Below, one piece after another: positions 52,574-60,615 of a DNA stretch of 64,000 bases (positions are counted from its first letter, which is position 1; every line of letters begins with the position of its first letter). The notes under the pieces were generated by a model that saw only the letters and a list, made by a program, of their open reading frames with translations, did not search any database and was not told the origin of the DNA. Origin of the DNA: Streptomyces xylophagus. GTDB taxonomy: Bacteria; Actinomycetota; Actinomycetes; Streptomycetales; Streptomycetaceae. The stretch lies in NCBI RefSeq assembly GCF_000716435.1, contig NZ_JNWO01000007.1:248001-312000 (forward strand), given 5' to 3'. The position numbers and the translations under genes were made by a program.

Positions 52574-53455
52574 ATGCAGTTCCAACAGCTTCAGTACTTC
52601 GTGGCCGTCGCCGAGACCCGGCACTTCACCCGGGCCGCCGATCTGGTCCATGTCGCGCAGCCGTCGCTGTCCCAGCAGATCAAGGCGCTGGAGCGGGAGT
52701 TGGGGGCGGATCTGTTCCTGCGGGCCCGGGGCAACATCACGCTCACCGATGCGGGCGAGGCGCTGCTGCCGCTGGCCCGGCGGATCCTGGCGGACGCGGA
52801 CACGGCCCGGCACGAGGTCCTCGAACTGGTCCAGCTGCGCAGCGGCCGGATCCGCCTGGGCGCGACGCCGAGCCTGTGCACGGGCCTGCTGCCGGACGTG
52901 CTGCGCGCCTTCCACGACCGTTATCCGGGCATCCGGCTGCTGATCGAGGAGGGCGGTTCGCACGATCTCGTACGGGAGCTGGCTCGCGGTGCCCTGGACC
53001 TCGCCCTGGTGGTCCTGCCGCTGCCCACGCCGTCACCGGCGTTGACCACGGTGGAGCTGCTGCGCGAGGACCTGGTCGTCGTCTCGTCACCGGAGGCGCC
53101 GGCGCCGGGCCGCGGGCGGACAGTGCGGATCTCCGACCTGGAGGGCGAGCGCCTCGTGATGTTCCGGCACGGCTACGACCTGCGGGAACTGACCGTCGCC
53201 GCGTGCCGCGCCGAGGGCTTCGAACCCGACTTCGCGGTCGAGGGCGGCGAGATGGATGCCGTCCTGGGCTTCGTGCGGGCGGGGCTCGGCGTGGCCGTAG
53301 TGCCGCGCATGGTCGCGACGAAGTCCGGGCGCGGGCTGCGGGTGACGCCGCTGGCGCGGCCGGGGCTGCACCGGACGATCGCGCTCGCCCATCGCAGCGA
53401 TGTGGCTCCGCCTCGGGCGGCCAGGGAGTTGCAGCGGATGTTGTTGGAGCGGTGA
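52574..53455 (+). CDS. LysR-family transcription regulator
   Basis: Regulator of 293 residues. The N-terminal winged HTH is standard (MQFQQLQYFVAVAETRHFTRAADLVHVAQPSLSQQIKALERELGADLFLRARGNITLTDAG), and the PBP2-like effector domain follows from ~90 (GRIRLGATPSLCTGLLPDVLRAFHDRYPGIRL, AVVPRMVATKSGRGLRVTPL). It is divergent from sdhCAB, with 84 bp between start codons, so it is the likely regulator of this second SDH operon; the effector is unknown. Its last 30 bp already resemble the repeat units that follow. Confidence 0.93.
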   Translation: MQFQQLQYFVAVAETRHFTRAADLVHVAQPSLSQQIKALERELGADLFLRARGNITLTDAGEALLPLARRILADADTARHEVLELVQLRSGRIRLGATPSLCTGLLPDVLRAFHDRYPGIRLLIEEGGSHDLVRELARGALDLALVVLPLPTPSPALTTVELLREDLVVVSSPEAPAPGRGRTVRISDLEGERLVMFRHGYDLRELTVAACRAEGFEPDFAVEGGEMDAVLGFVRAGLGVAVVPRMVATKSGRGLRVTPLARPGLHRTIALAHRSDVAPPRAARELQRMLLER

Positions 53456-53458
53456 GGT

Positions 53459-54206
53459 GAGCTGCGCGGGGTCGGAGGAGGGGCTGGTGCGGAGTCCGGT
53501 TGCAACGGAAGCGGTGGGCTGCGTGGGGGCGGCGGGTGGGTCTGGTGCGAATGCCGGGTGCACCGGAAGCGGGGAACTGCGCGGGGTCGGCGGGTGGGGC
53601 TGGTGCGGATGCCGGGTGCACCGGAAACGGTGGGCTGCGCGCACTTGGCAGGGGCGGGCGCGTATGCCGGATGCGGCGGCTGCGGTGGAAGCAGTGTCCC
53701 CCGCGAACTCGGTGGGGCCCTGCTGCGGATGCCGTGGAAGCCGTGAGTCGCAGCGCCTACCCCGAGCGCCGGCGCGGACGCCAGGTCCAGCAGTGCTGCG
53801 GAGGCGGTGAACCCCGCGAACTCGGCGGAGCCCTGGTGCGGAGGCCGGGAGAGGGGCGAGCGGCAGCACCTCACCCGGGCGCTGCCGCCGATTCCCGGCG
53901 CGGCAGATGCGGCGGAAGCAGCCAGACTCGCGGGCCCACCCGAGCGCGGTGCGGACACCAGGTCCAGCAGGTGCTCCCGAGGCAGTCCCCTCGCGCGAAC
54001 TCGGCGGACCCTGGTGCGGATGCCATCCGCCGCAGCACCTCACCCCGGCGTTGCGGCGGATGCCAGTCTCAACAGGTGCGGCGGGAGCAATCGGGCGCAG
54101 GTGCCGATGCCATCCGCGTCACCGCCGGTTGCCGCAGCTGTCGTGGAAGCAGCGGCAATCGGGCGCCGCCGTAAGGGAGTTCATCGTCCCCCGCCGCCCG
54201 GCCGGC
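53459..54206. repeat. Decaying tandem-repeat array with 58-bp unit
   Basis: Three gapless 58-bp units lie at 53459-53516, 53517-53574 and 53575-53632, sharing the segment GGCTGGTGCGGATGCCGGGT and the closing CACCGGAAGCGGTG with few differences. Beyond 53632 the units become irregular (roughly 48-110 bp) but the blocks TGGTGCGGATGCC, CGCGAACTCGGCGGA, GCCAGGTCCAGCAG and GGAAGCAG(C/T) keep recurring to about 54170. Because 58 is not a multiple of three, no frame stays consistent across units, so this is non-coding. No palindromic spacer structure of a CRISPR is present. The remainder up to the SDR stop holds nothing else. Confidence 0.85.
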
Positions 54207-54986
54207 TCACCAGGTCGGGATGAAACCGCCGTCGATCACCAGGTCGCTACCGGTCAGGTTCGCCGCGCGGTCGCCGGCGAGGAAGAGGACCACGTCGGCG
54301 ATCTCGGCGGGCTTGGAGAAGCGGCCGGTGACGCTGGCGCCCGCGGCTCGGGCCGCGACCTCGGCGGGTGTGAGGCCGGTGGCCGCCGACACGGTCTCGG
54401 CCACTCCCCCGCCGCCGAGCCACAGTTCCGTCTCGACCGGGCCGGGGCTGACCGTATTGACGCGGATGCCCTTCGGGCCGACCTCCTTGGACAGGGCCTT
54501 GGAGAAGGCGACCAGGGCGGCCTTGCCCGCGCTGTAGTCGATGACCAGCGGGTCGGGCAGGGTCGCGTTGACCGAGCCGATCGTGATCACGGAGCCCCGC
54601 CCGGCGGCCAGCATCAGCGGCAGGGCGGCGCGGGTGACGCGTACCGCCGTGAGGAGGTTCAGGTCGAGGGTGCGCTGCCAGTCCTCGTCGGTCACGGACA
54701 GGAAGCCGCCGGTGCGGGGCGGGGCCGTACCGACGTTGTTCACCAGGACGTCGACGCGCCCGCCGACCGCCGCGACCAGCCGCTCGGCCGCGTCGCGCTC
54801 CGCGAGGTCCACCGGCACCCAGGTCACCGGGAACTCCTTGACCAGCGCGTCCAGTTCCTCGGTGGTGGTGCGCGACCCGGCGACGACGGTGGCGCCCGCG
54901 CCGGCCAGCGCCTGCACGACCGCCAGTCCGATGCCCTTGCTGGCGCCTGTCACTACGGCGGTGCGGCCCTGCAGTTCGGTGCTCAT
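54207..54986 (-). CDS. Short-chain dehydrogenase/reductase
   Basis: NAD(P)-dependent oxidoreductase of 259 residues of the classical SDR type. TGASKGIGLAVV is the cofactor motif, NNVGTAPP the structural motif, SVITIGSVNATLPDPLVIDYSAGKAAL gives Ser, Tyr and Lys of the active site, and GSDLVIDGGFIPTW is the usual C-terminus. The substrate is unknown. It is 31 bp downstream of an NTF2-like gene on the same strand; NTF2/SnoaL-SDR pairs often act on the same polyketide-like or steroid-like compound, which is only a hint here. ATG at 54986 has AAGGAG upstream. Confidence 0.9.
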   Translation of the reverse strand: MSTELQGRTAVVTGASKGIGLAVVQALAGAGATVVAGSRTTTEELDALVKEFPVTWVPVDLAERDAAERLVAAVGGRVDVLVNNVGTAPPRTGGFLSVTDEDWQRTLDLNLLTAVRVTRAALPLMLAAGRGSVITIGSVNATLPDPLVIDYSAGKAALVAFSKALSKEVGPKGIRVNTVSPGPVETELWLGGGGVAETVSAATGLTPAEVAARAAGASVTGRFSKPAEIADVVLFLAGDRAANLTGSDLVIDGGFIPTW

Positions 54987-55017
54987 GGAGTCCGACTCCT
55001 TCGCGTCGCGGCCTGTC

Positions 55018-55419
55018 TCAGTCGATGTCCGGCGGCACCAGCGTCCCCTGGTGGTAGAACATCCGCCAGCCCGTCTCCTCGTCGCGCTTGCGCCACAGGG
55101 AGGTGCGGCGGGCACGGCGGCCGTCGAAGTCGGTCTCGTATCTGAGCTGCACCAGACCGGGGGCCAGGACGATGCCCGTGATGGCCGAGGGGCGGTAGCG
55201 GGGACCGTCCGTCACGCTGCCCGCGTGCTCCGGCAGCCAAGCCAGCATGTGCTCGTACGTGTAGTGCCGACCCGAGTCGCCGACCTCCACGTACTCGGGG
55301 TCCAGCAGGCGGACGGCCTCGCTGCGGGAGGAGCGGACGGCCGGGTCCATGAGCGCCAGTTCGCCCTCGATGGCCTTGTTCACGTCGTCCGATGCATGCG
55401 CTTCTTGAGTCACCCGCAC
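55018..55419 (-). CDS. NTF2-like/SnoaL-fold small protein
   Basis: A 133-residue protein with the nuclear-transport-factor-2-like cone fold pattern: an N-terminal helix (DDVNKAIEGELALMDPAVRSSRSEAVRLLDPEYVEVGDSGR), a helix-turn (YTYEHMLAWLPEH), and C-terminal strands (LVQLRYETDFDGRRARRTSLWRKRDEETGWRMFYHQGTLVP). Members are isomerases, cyclases, lyases or binding proteins, so no reaction can be stated. GTG at 55419 follows GGGTGA; an in-frame GTG at 55413 is possible. It lies 44 bp after rmdA and 31 bp before the SDR. Confidence 0.8.
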   Translation of the reverse strand: MRVTQEAHASDDVNKAIEGELALMDPAVRSSRSEAVRLLDPEYVEVGDSGRHYTYEHMLAWLPEHAGSVTDGPRYRPSAITGIVLAPGLVQLRYETDFDGRRARRTSLWRKRDEETGWRMFYHQGTLVPPDID

Positions 55420-55463
55420 ATGATCACCCTCGAACCCGGGCCTCCCGCAACCGACTTACGCCC

Positions 55464-57608
55464 TCACCCCGTCGCGTCCACCAACGCCAGTTCGTGCAGC
55501 CGGTCCGGCGGGCCCGGACGGGCGTAGTACCAGCCCTGGGCGGTGTCGCAGCCCAGTATGCGGAGTTGTTCGGCCTGCGCGCCCGTCTCGACGCCCTCGA
55601 CCGTCACCGCGAGGTTCAGGCTGTGGGCGAGGGAGACGATGCCCTCGACGATCTTGAGGTCCACGGGGTCGGCCGGGAACTGTTGCATGCCCTGGGTGAA
55701 GGAGCGGTCCAGTTTGAGGATGCTCACCGGGAGGCGGCGGAGGTTGGCGAGGTTGGAGTAGCCGGTGCCGAAGTCGTCGAGGGCGATGTCGACGCCCATC
55801 TCGGCGAGTTGGCGCAGCGGCTTGAGCAGGTCGTCGTCGGCGCCGATGAGCGCGGACTCGGTGACCTCCAGGCAGAGCGCGTCCGGACGGACGCCCGCGC
55901 GCTCCAGGATGTCGACGGTGTCCTGCACCAGGCCGGGGTGACTGAGCTGGCAGGGCGAGAGGTTGACGTTGATGCGCAGCGGGCCGGTGGCGTCGTTGCC
56001 TCCGTGTCGTTCCTGCCACTGTTTGGCCTGGCGGACCGACTGGTCGAGGACCCAGCGGCCCAACGGCACGATCAGGCCGGTGTGTTCGGCGAGCGGGATG
56101 AAGCGGTCGGGGCCGAGGACGCCGTGCTGCGGGTGCAGCCAGCGGACGAGGGCCTCGGCGCCGCGCACGCTGCCGTCGCCGAGGTGGACCAGCGGCTGGT
56201 ACTCGATGAAGAACTCGTTGCGGTCCAGGGCGGCCGGGAGTGCCGTCGTCAGGCCGTGCCGGGTGATGGCGCGGGCGTCGGCCTCCGGGTCGGCGAGTTC
56301 GAAGCGGTTGCCGCCCGCCGACTTGGCCCGGTACATCGTGATGTCGGCGCTGCGCAGCACCTCCGCCGGGCCGCGCTCACCGGCCGGGCCCTCGACGATG
56401 CCGATGGAGCCGCGCACGGTGAGGTCACGGCCGTCGATGCTGACGGGGGTGATGAGGGCGTTCATGATGCGCCCTGCGAGTTCGTCGACCTCGCGCTCGG
56501 TGTCGGGGCCGGTGGTCAGCGCCACGAACTCGTCGCCGCCGAGCCGCGCGACCATCTCGCCGGGCGCGGTCGCGCAGGACTGCAGCCGGTCGGCGACCTC
56601 GACGAGCAGCCGGTCGCCGGCCGCGTGGCCGAGGCTGTCGTTGATGGTCTTGAAGCCGTCGAGGTCGAGATAGCAGAGACCGAAGCGCTGGTTGTCACCC
56701 GCGCCGAGCGCCTTCTCCAGGCGTTCGAAGAACAGGGTGCGGTTGGGCAGGCCGGTGAGGGCGTCGTGGGTCGCCTCGTAGCGCAGCCGCAGATTGAGCA
56801 GCCGGCGCTCGGTGGTGTCCTCCATGAGGGCGAGCTGGTACTGCGGGTTGCCGTCGGCGTCGCGCAGCAGGGAGACCGTGAGGTTGGTCCACAGGACCGT
56901 TCCGTCAGGTCGGTAGAACGCCTTCTCGACGTGGTAGTGCTCACGCTCGCCGCGCACGAGTTCGTCGTAGAGCGTCCAGGTCTGGGGCGCGTCCTCGGGG
57001 TGGGTCCACTCGCGGACGTTGCGGCCGCCCATGGTCTGTTCGGTGATGCCGAACATGCGCAGCAGCGCGCCGTTGACCTGGAGGATGTTGCCTTCGAGGT
57101 CGGCCATGCCGATTCCTATGGCCGCGCCCTCGAAGACCGCGCGGAAGCGGGCCTCGGTCGCGTGCAGGGCCTGTGCGACCACGCCCTGGGCCTGGAGGGC
57201 GGCCACGGAGATGGCCTCCTGCTCGGCCAGGGTGCGCTCGCGCAGCGCCTGGGCGAACCCGGCGGCCATGGCGTGCTGGAGCCGTGCCGAGCGGATCCTG
57301 AGGTCCTCCTGGGGGCCGTCGCCGCCGCAGTAGAGCACCAGGTAGGCGTCGACGCACTCGAGGGTGCGGCTGAGGGCGTCGGGGTCGGTGCAGTGCGCGG
57401 CGATGAGGGCGGCGCCGACCGCCTTGCCCTCCTCGGCGTCGAGGTTCCTGGCCCGCAGCGCCTCGCTCAACCGCCGTGCCAGCGGCAGGAGTCGCTCCTC
57501 GAACTCGGGCCGGGTCAGCGAGGTCGAGGTCGCCGGGAACACCGCCCGGCTCCAGATGGTCGCGAACCTGCGCAGTCTGTCCTCCGGCCCGTCCGGCTCC
57601 GCGATCAC
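55464..57608 (-). CDS. rmdA: PAS-GGDEF-EAL cyclic-di-GMP enzyme, RmdA-like
   Basis: Cytoplasmic c-di-GMP signalling protein of 714 residues. An unassigned N-terminal helical region (1-160) is followed by a PAS domain (~170-295: RFRAVFEGAAIGIGMADLEGNILQVNGALLRMFG), a GGDEF domain with intact GGDEF at 357-361 (ARLGGDEFVAL), and an EAL domain with E485-A486-L487 (GAEALVRW) and DDFGTGYSNL. The usual RxxD inhibitory site before GGDEF is missing. Domain order, length and neighbours match S. coelicolor RmdA, a c-di-GMP phosphodiesterase needed for normal development. GTG at 57608 overlaps the upstream methyltransferase stop (GTGA). Confidence 0.92.
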   Translation of the reverse strand: MIAEPDGPEDRLRRFATIWSRAVFPATSTSLTRPEFEERLLPLARRLSEALRARNLDAEEGKAVGAALIAAHCTDPDALSRTLECVDAYLVLYCGGDGPQEDLRIRSARLQHAMAAGFAQALRERTLAEQEAISVAALQAQGVVAQALHATEARFRAVFEGAAIGIGMADLEGNILQVNGALLRMFGITEQTMGGRNVREWTHPEDAPQTWTLYDELVRGEREHYHVEKAFYRPDGTVLWTNLTVSLLRDADGNPQYQLALMEDTTERRLLNLRLRYEATHDALTGLPNRTLFFERLEKALGAGDNQRFGLCYLDLDGFKTINDSLGHAAGDRLLVEVADRLQSCATAPGEMVARLGGDEFVALTTGPDTEREVDELAGRIMNALITPVSIDGRDLTVRGSIGIVEGPAGERGPAEVLRSADITMYRAKSAGGNRFELADPEADARAITRHGLTTALPAALDRNEFFIEYQPLVHLGDGSVRGAEALVRWLHPQHGVLGPDRFIPLAEHTGLIVPLGRWVLDQSVRQAKQWQERHGGNDATGPLRINVNLSPCQLSHPGLVQDTVDILERAGVRPDALCLEVTESALIGADDDLLKPLRQLAEMGVDIALDDFGTGYSNLANLRRLPVSILKLDRSFTQGMQQFPADPVDLKIVEGIVSLAHSLNLAVTVEGVETGAQAEQLRILGCDTAQGWYYARPGPPDRLHELALVDATG

Positions 57609-58417
57609 GCCGCGCGTCCTACGCCGGCGAAACCGGAGAAGGAATACGGATCCTCGTCCTCCGGTGCGGTGTCCGGCCGCCAGTCCGGCATCGGCACCAG
57701 TCCGGGTTCCACCATGTCGTACCCCTCGAAGAACCGCGCGATCTCCTCGCGCGAGCGCATGATCAGCGGGTTGCGAATGTCCTTGTACACGTCCACCGCG
57801 CCCTCCGCCCGCTCCGGGGGCAACGGGATTCCCTCGTACGAGGCATGGGTGAGGATCAGCAGGCTGCCGGGCGCGAGGGCCTCGCGCAGCTGTGCCACCG
57901 CTCCGTACGGGTCGTCCGTGTCTTCCACGAAGTGCAGTATGGCAACGAGAAGTAACGCCACTGGCCGATTCACGTCGATCAGCCGCTGGACCTCGGGGCT
58001 CGCCAGGATCTCCTGGGGCTTGCGGAGGTCGGCCGCGATGACGTCCGCGGTCGCGTTGCCCGCGAGGACCGCCTGGCTGTGCGCGACCGCCACCGGGTCG
58101 TGGTCGACGTACATGACATGGGCGCCGGGGCTGGCTTCCTGGGCCACCTCGTGGACGTTTCCGAAGGTGGGGATTCCGGAGCCGATGTCGAGGAACTGGG
58201 TGATGCCCTCGGCGGCCGCGAATCGCACCGCGCGGCGCATGAACGCCCGGTTCGCCTGCATGATCTTGGGAAGTCCCGGGAGGAACTCCATGGCCTTGCG
58301 GGCCGCTTCCCGGTCGACCTCGAAGTTGTGCGAACCGCCCAGGTAGTAGTCGTAGATACGCGAAACGCTCGGCACCGAGATGTCGATGCTTCGGGGTGCC
58401 CAGGCGGGACGCTCCAT
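57605..58417 (-). CDS. SAM-dependent methyltransferase of the DUF574 (PF04672) type
   Basis: Predicted methyltransferase of 270 residues of a family expanded in streptomycetes. The family opening is APRSIDISVPSVSRIYDYYLGGSHNFEVDREAA; the SAM site is FLDIGSGIPTFGNVHEVAQ with YVDHDPVA, and ALLLVAILHFVEDTDDPYGAVAQLREALAPGSLL follows. The acceptor is unknown. GGAGAG lies 6 nt before the ATG at 58417. Its stop overlaps the rmdA start, so the two are translationally coupled, which suggests a shared pathway. Confidence 0.9.
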   Translation of the reverse strand: MERPAWAPRSIDISVPSVSRIYDYYLGGSHNFEVDREAARKAMEFLPGLPKIMQANRAFMRRAVRFAAAEGITQFLDIGSGIPTFGNVHEVAQEASPGAHVMYVDHDPVAVAHSQAVLAGNATADVIAADLRKPQEILASPEVQRLIDVNRPVALLLVAILHFVEDTDDPYGAVAQLREALAPGSLLILTHASYEGIPLPPERAEGAVDVYKDIRNPLIMRSREEIARFFEGYDMVEPGLVPMPDWRPDTAPEDEDPYSFSGFAGVGRAA

Positions 58418-58759
58418 GTATCTCTCCAAGGCGTAGGCGATCCGGTGTTCGAGCTGAGGCTACTGATCGCCCGCCAAAGGAGCGAGCGGAAACGGAAATT
58501 GACCATCCGTTCCCGGTGACTGCCTGCGGCACGTGCCGAATTGACGTGCGGGGACACGCGGAGAGGCGCGGAGAATGCCGGAATTGCTGCCCGGTCGACG
58601 CCAAAGGGGTCCGCCCCCTCCGTGCGGTGCGGAGGGGGCGGACCTGGGGTCGTACGCGCTGCTGTTTCGTTCGGCACTCTTCTTCGCTTGCCCGCGTCCC
58701 TCCCTTCCGCGTTTCGTTGCCGAGTGGGCGAGGCGATCAACCCTGGGGAGGTGTTCTCG
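58418..58759. other. 342-bp intergenic region
   Basis: Holds the methyltransferase promoter region near 58420-58500, where no clear -10/-35 is visible, and the strong hairpin at 58608-58644. The rest, including the 115 bp next to the lipoprotein stop, shows no gene or repeat. Confidence 0.6.
58608..58644 (-). terminator. Strong terminator downstream of the lipoprotein gene
   Basis: GGTCCGCCCCCTCCG (58608-58622) and CGGAGGGGGCGGACC (58630-58644) form a perfect 15-bp stem with a 7-nt loop. On the minus strand it is followed by CCCTTTGG, a weak U run. It is 115 bp past the stop of the lipoprotein. Confidence 0.85.
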
Positions 58760-59719
58760 CTACTTCGCGGGCGCGCCGACCGGCTTTCCTTCGGGCGAGA
58801 CGGCGTACCAAGTGCCGCCCACGCCCTGGCCGTTGGTCTGTCCGGCCGCTGTGTCACCGGAGAAGGTGTAGATCGGCCAGCAGTCGACGGTCATCTGCTT
58901 GACGCCGTCGGACCGGGTGAAGCCCATGAGGCCCTTCTTCTCGACGCCCTTGGTGTCGTTCGCCGAGACGATGCCGACCGCCGGCCACTTCTCGGCGCAG
59001 GCGCCGAGGCAGTTCGAGACGGACTTCGGCCATGCCTTGTCCTTGAGGAAGCGGTAGACCGTGCGGCCGTTCTTGTCGACGACGATGTCGCCGAGCTTCG
59101 CGTCCTTGCGGACGGACAGGCCGGGCAGCGAGGCGAGGGTCGCCTTCTTGCCGTCGGGGGCGAGCGCGTACCACTTGCCGCCGACGCCCTGGCCGTTGAC
59201 GTCACCGGCGTTGACGTCCTTGGCGTAGCGGTAGGCGGGCCAGCCACCGACGGTCAGCTGCTTGGTGCCGTCGGTACGGGTCACCTCGCCGAGCAGGGAC
59301 TTGTCGATACCGGCGCCGGCCGTGGCGTCGTTCGCGGGAACCGGCGGCCAGGCGGTGGCGCAGTCGCCGTCGCAGTTCGACTTGGGCGGATTGGCCGTGT
59401 CGGCGTCGAAACGGTAGAGGGTGAGACCCGCACCGTCGCTCAACACCTTGCCGAGGTCGGGGTTGTTGGCAACGGACAGCTGGCCCGCGGGCTCCGCGGC
59501 CGCGGCCTGCTGGCCGTCGGCACCGTAGCCGTTGCCGGCACCGGTGCTGGCAGTGGCCGTCGCACCGACGCTTCCGTAACCTCCGGCCGCAGCCGTGGCA
59601 CCGACGTTCTGTGCCGCAGAGGAAGGTGTGGTCACATTTTCCGAACCGCACGCCGCCGTCAACGCCATGACGGACACGGCCGTCGCCGCGAGTGAGGCGC
59701 TCCGCCAGGAGGTCTTCAT
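58760..59719 (-). CDS. Secreted-repeat lipoprotein (PF03640, Yx(F/W)xxD type)
   Basis: Exported lipoprotein of 319 residues. The lipobox is LTAAC with C24. A low-complexity linker (GATAAAGGYGSVGATATASTGAGNGYG) leads to two pairs of the COG4315 repeat: LTLYRFDADTANPPKSNCDGDCATAWPP, WPAYRYAKD, TVYRFLKDKAWPKSVSNCLGACAEKWPA and WPIYTFSGD. The YxFxxD motifs and CxGxCxxxWP cysteine pairs are the family hallmark; function is unknown, with redox, metal or heme binding discussed for relatives. The next-to-last C-terminal motif, GVGGTWYAVSPEGK, occurs also mid-protein (GVGGKWYALAPDGK), showing internal duplication. GGGGAG precedes the ATG. Confidence 0.9.
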   Translation of the reverse strand: MKTSWRSASLAATAVSVMALTAACGSENVTTPSSAAQNVGATAAAGGYGSVGATATASTGAGNGYGADGQQAAAAEPAGQLSVANNPDLGKVLSDGAGLTLYRFDADTANPPKSNCDGDCATAWPPVPANDATAGAGIDKSLLGEVTRTDGTKQLTVGGWPAYRYAKDVNAGDVNGQGVGGKWYALAPDGKKATLASLPGLSVRKDAKLGDIVVDKNGRTVYRFLKDKAWPKSVSNCLGACAEKWPAVGIVSANDTKGVEKKGLMGFTRSDGVKQMTVDCWPIYTFSGDTAAGQTNGQGVGGTWYAVSPEGKPVGAPAK

Positions 59720-59978
59720 CGTCAACTCCCCATAATCACCTGGATGTTGCAGCGCCCGTCTGTGCCGCCGCACGGTCCTAGGTACGGGTGGGGACCACGG
59801 AAGTGTTCAACGGCCGCACAAATTTCTTTCCGACCCCTGTGACCCGGGCGTCCCGGTTCGCACGGTCGTGCGCATTCGGCCATGCGTGACGGTCGGATCG
59901 TCAAACCGTCGCATCACTCCTTCCACTCCTTCGGGGCAATCCCCTCGCGCTCCCGCGTGCACGGCCCCGCGAGGCCTC

Positions 59979-60599
59979 ATGATCTCGGTCGTGCATGGAC
60001 CCGAACCGACCCGAACCGCCCTCGCCGCAAGGGTGTTGGCCCTGGTGACGCTCACCTGGCTGCTGGCGGGCGCGCCGGCGGGCGTGGCAGCGGCCGACGC
60101 CTGCGCGTACGCCTCCACGGGGCCGGACGGCACGGAGGCGGTGGCGATCGCCGGCGACGGCTCCTGGCCGACTCCTCCGGCCTGCCCGAAGCCGACCCCG
60201 CCGCCGCCCTGCCCCTCTCCGACGCCCACCCCGCCACCGCCCAAGCCGACACCGCCTCCCCCGCCGAAGCCCACCCCGACCCCGAAGCCGACACCCAGGC
60301 CGACCTCTACGCCGCGACCCACACCGAAACCCGTGCCTCCGCCGCCCACCCGGGCACCACGCCCGGCCCCGGCGGCTCCCCTGCCCCGGCCGACCCCGAC
60401 GCCGACTCCCACACCCACCCCGACCCCGAAACCCTCGCCCAGGCCCACCCCGCATCCCTCGGCGACCCCGGTGAGTTATCCGAAGTACCACGAACAGCCT
60501 CGCCCGCGGCCCGCCACCGGCCGGACGCCGGCGGTCGTCTACGTCCTGCTCATCACCATGCCCGCGGTGGTCGCCATCGCCGCGCTGCGTCCGCGCTGA
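59979..60599 (+). CDS. Proline-rich exported protein with C-terminal membrane anchor
   Basis: A 206-residue protein with no enzymatic motif. Residues ~14-38 are a signal sequence (LAARVLALVTLTWLLAGAPAGVAAADA). A short cysteine-containing segment (ACAYASTGPDGTEAVAIAGDGSW) is followed by ~100 residues of PTP/PKPTP repeats, an extended wall-spanning rod. The C-terminus is a transmembrane helix followed by arginines (VVYVLLITMPAVVAIAALRPR). No LPxTG or LAxTG motif is seen, so anchoring is by the helix. GAGG lies before the ATG at 59979. It is 16 bp upstream of the DUF4239 gene and probably co-transcribed. Confidence 0.75.
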   Translation: MISVVHGPEPTRTALAARVLALVTLTWLLAGAPAGVAAADACAYASTGPDGTEAVAIAGDGSWPTPPACPKPTPPPPCPSPTPTPPPPKPTPPPPPKPTPTPKPTPRPTSTPRPTPKPVPPPPTRAPRPAPAAPLPRPTPTPTPTPTPTPKPSPRPTPHPSATPVSYPKYHEQPRPRPATGRTPAVVYVLLITMPAVVAIAALRPR

Positions 60600-60615
60600 T
60601 CCCCGGAGGAACCCC

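Noticed and set aside
53459..53632. CRISPR-like array
   Set aside because: Units are contiguous 58-bp copies without unique spacers, and no cas gene is present.
53087..54043. Minus-strand open frame through the 58-bp repeat array with repeating peptides
   Set aside because: The repeat unit is not divisible by three, so the repeating peptides change frame; the open frame continues antisense into the LysR gene.
55392..58346. 984-residue open frame antisense to rmdA and the methyltransferase
   Set aside because: Covers two motif-confirmed genes on the opposite strand and shows no domain itself.
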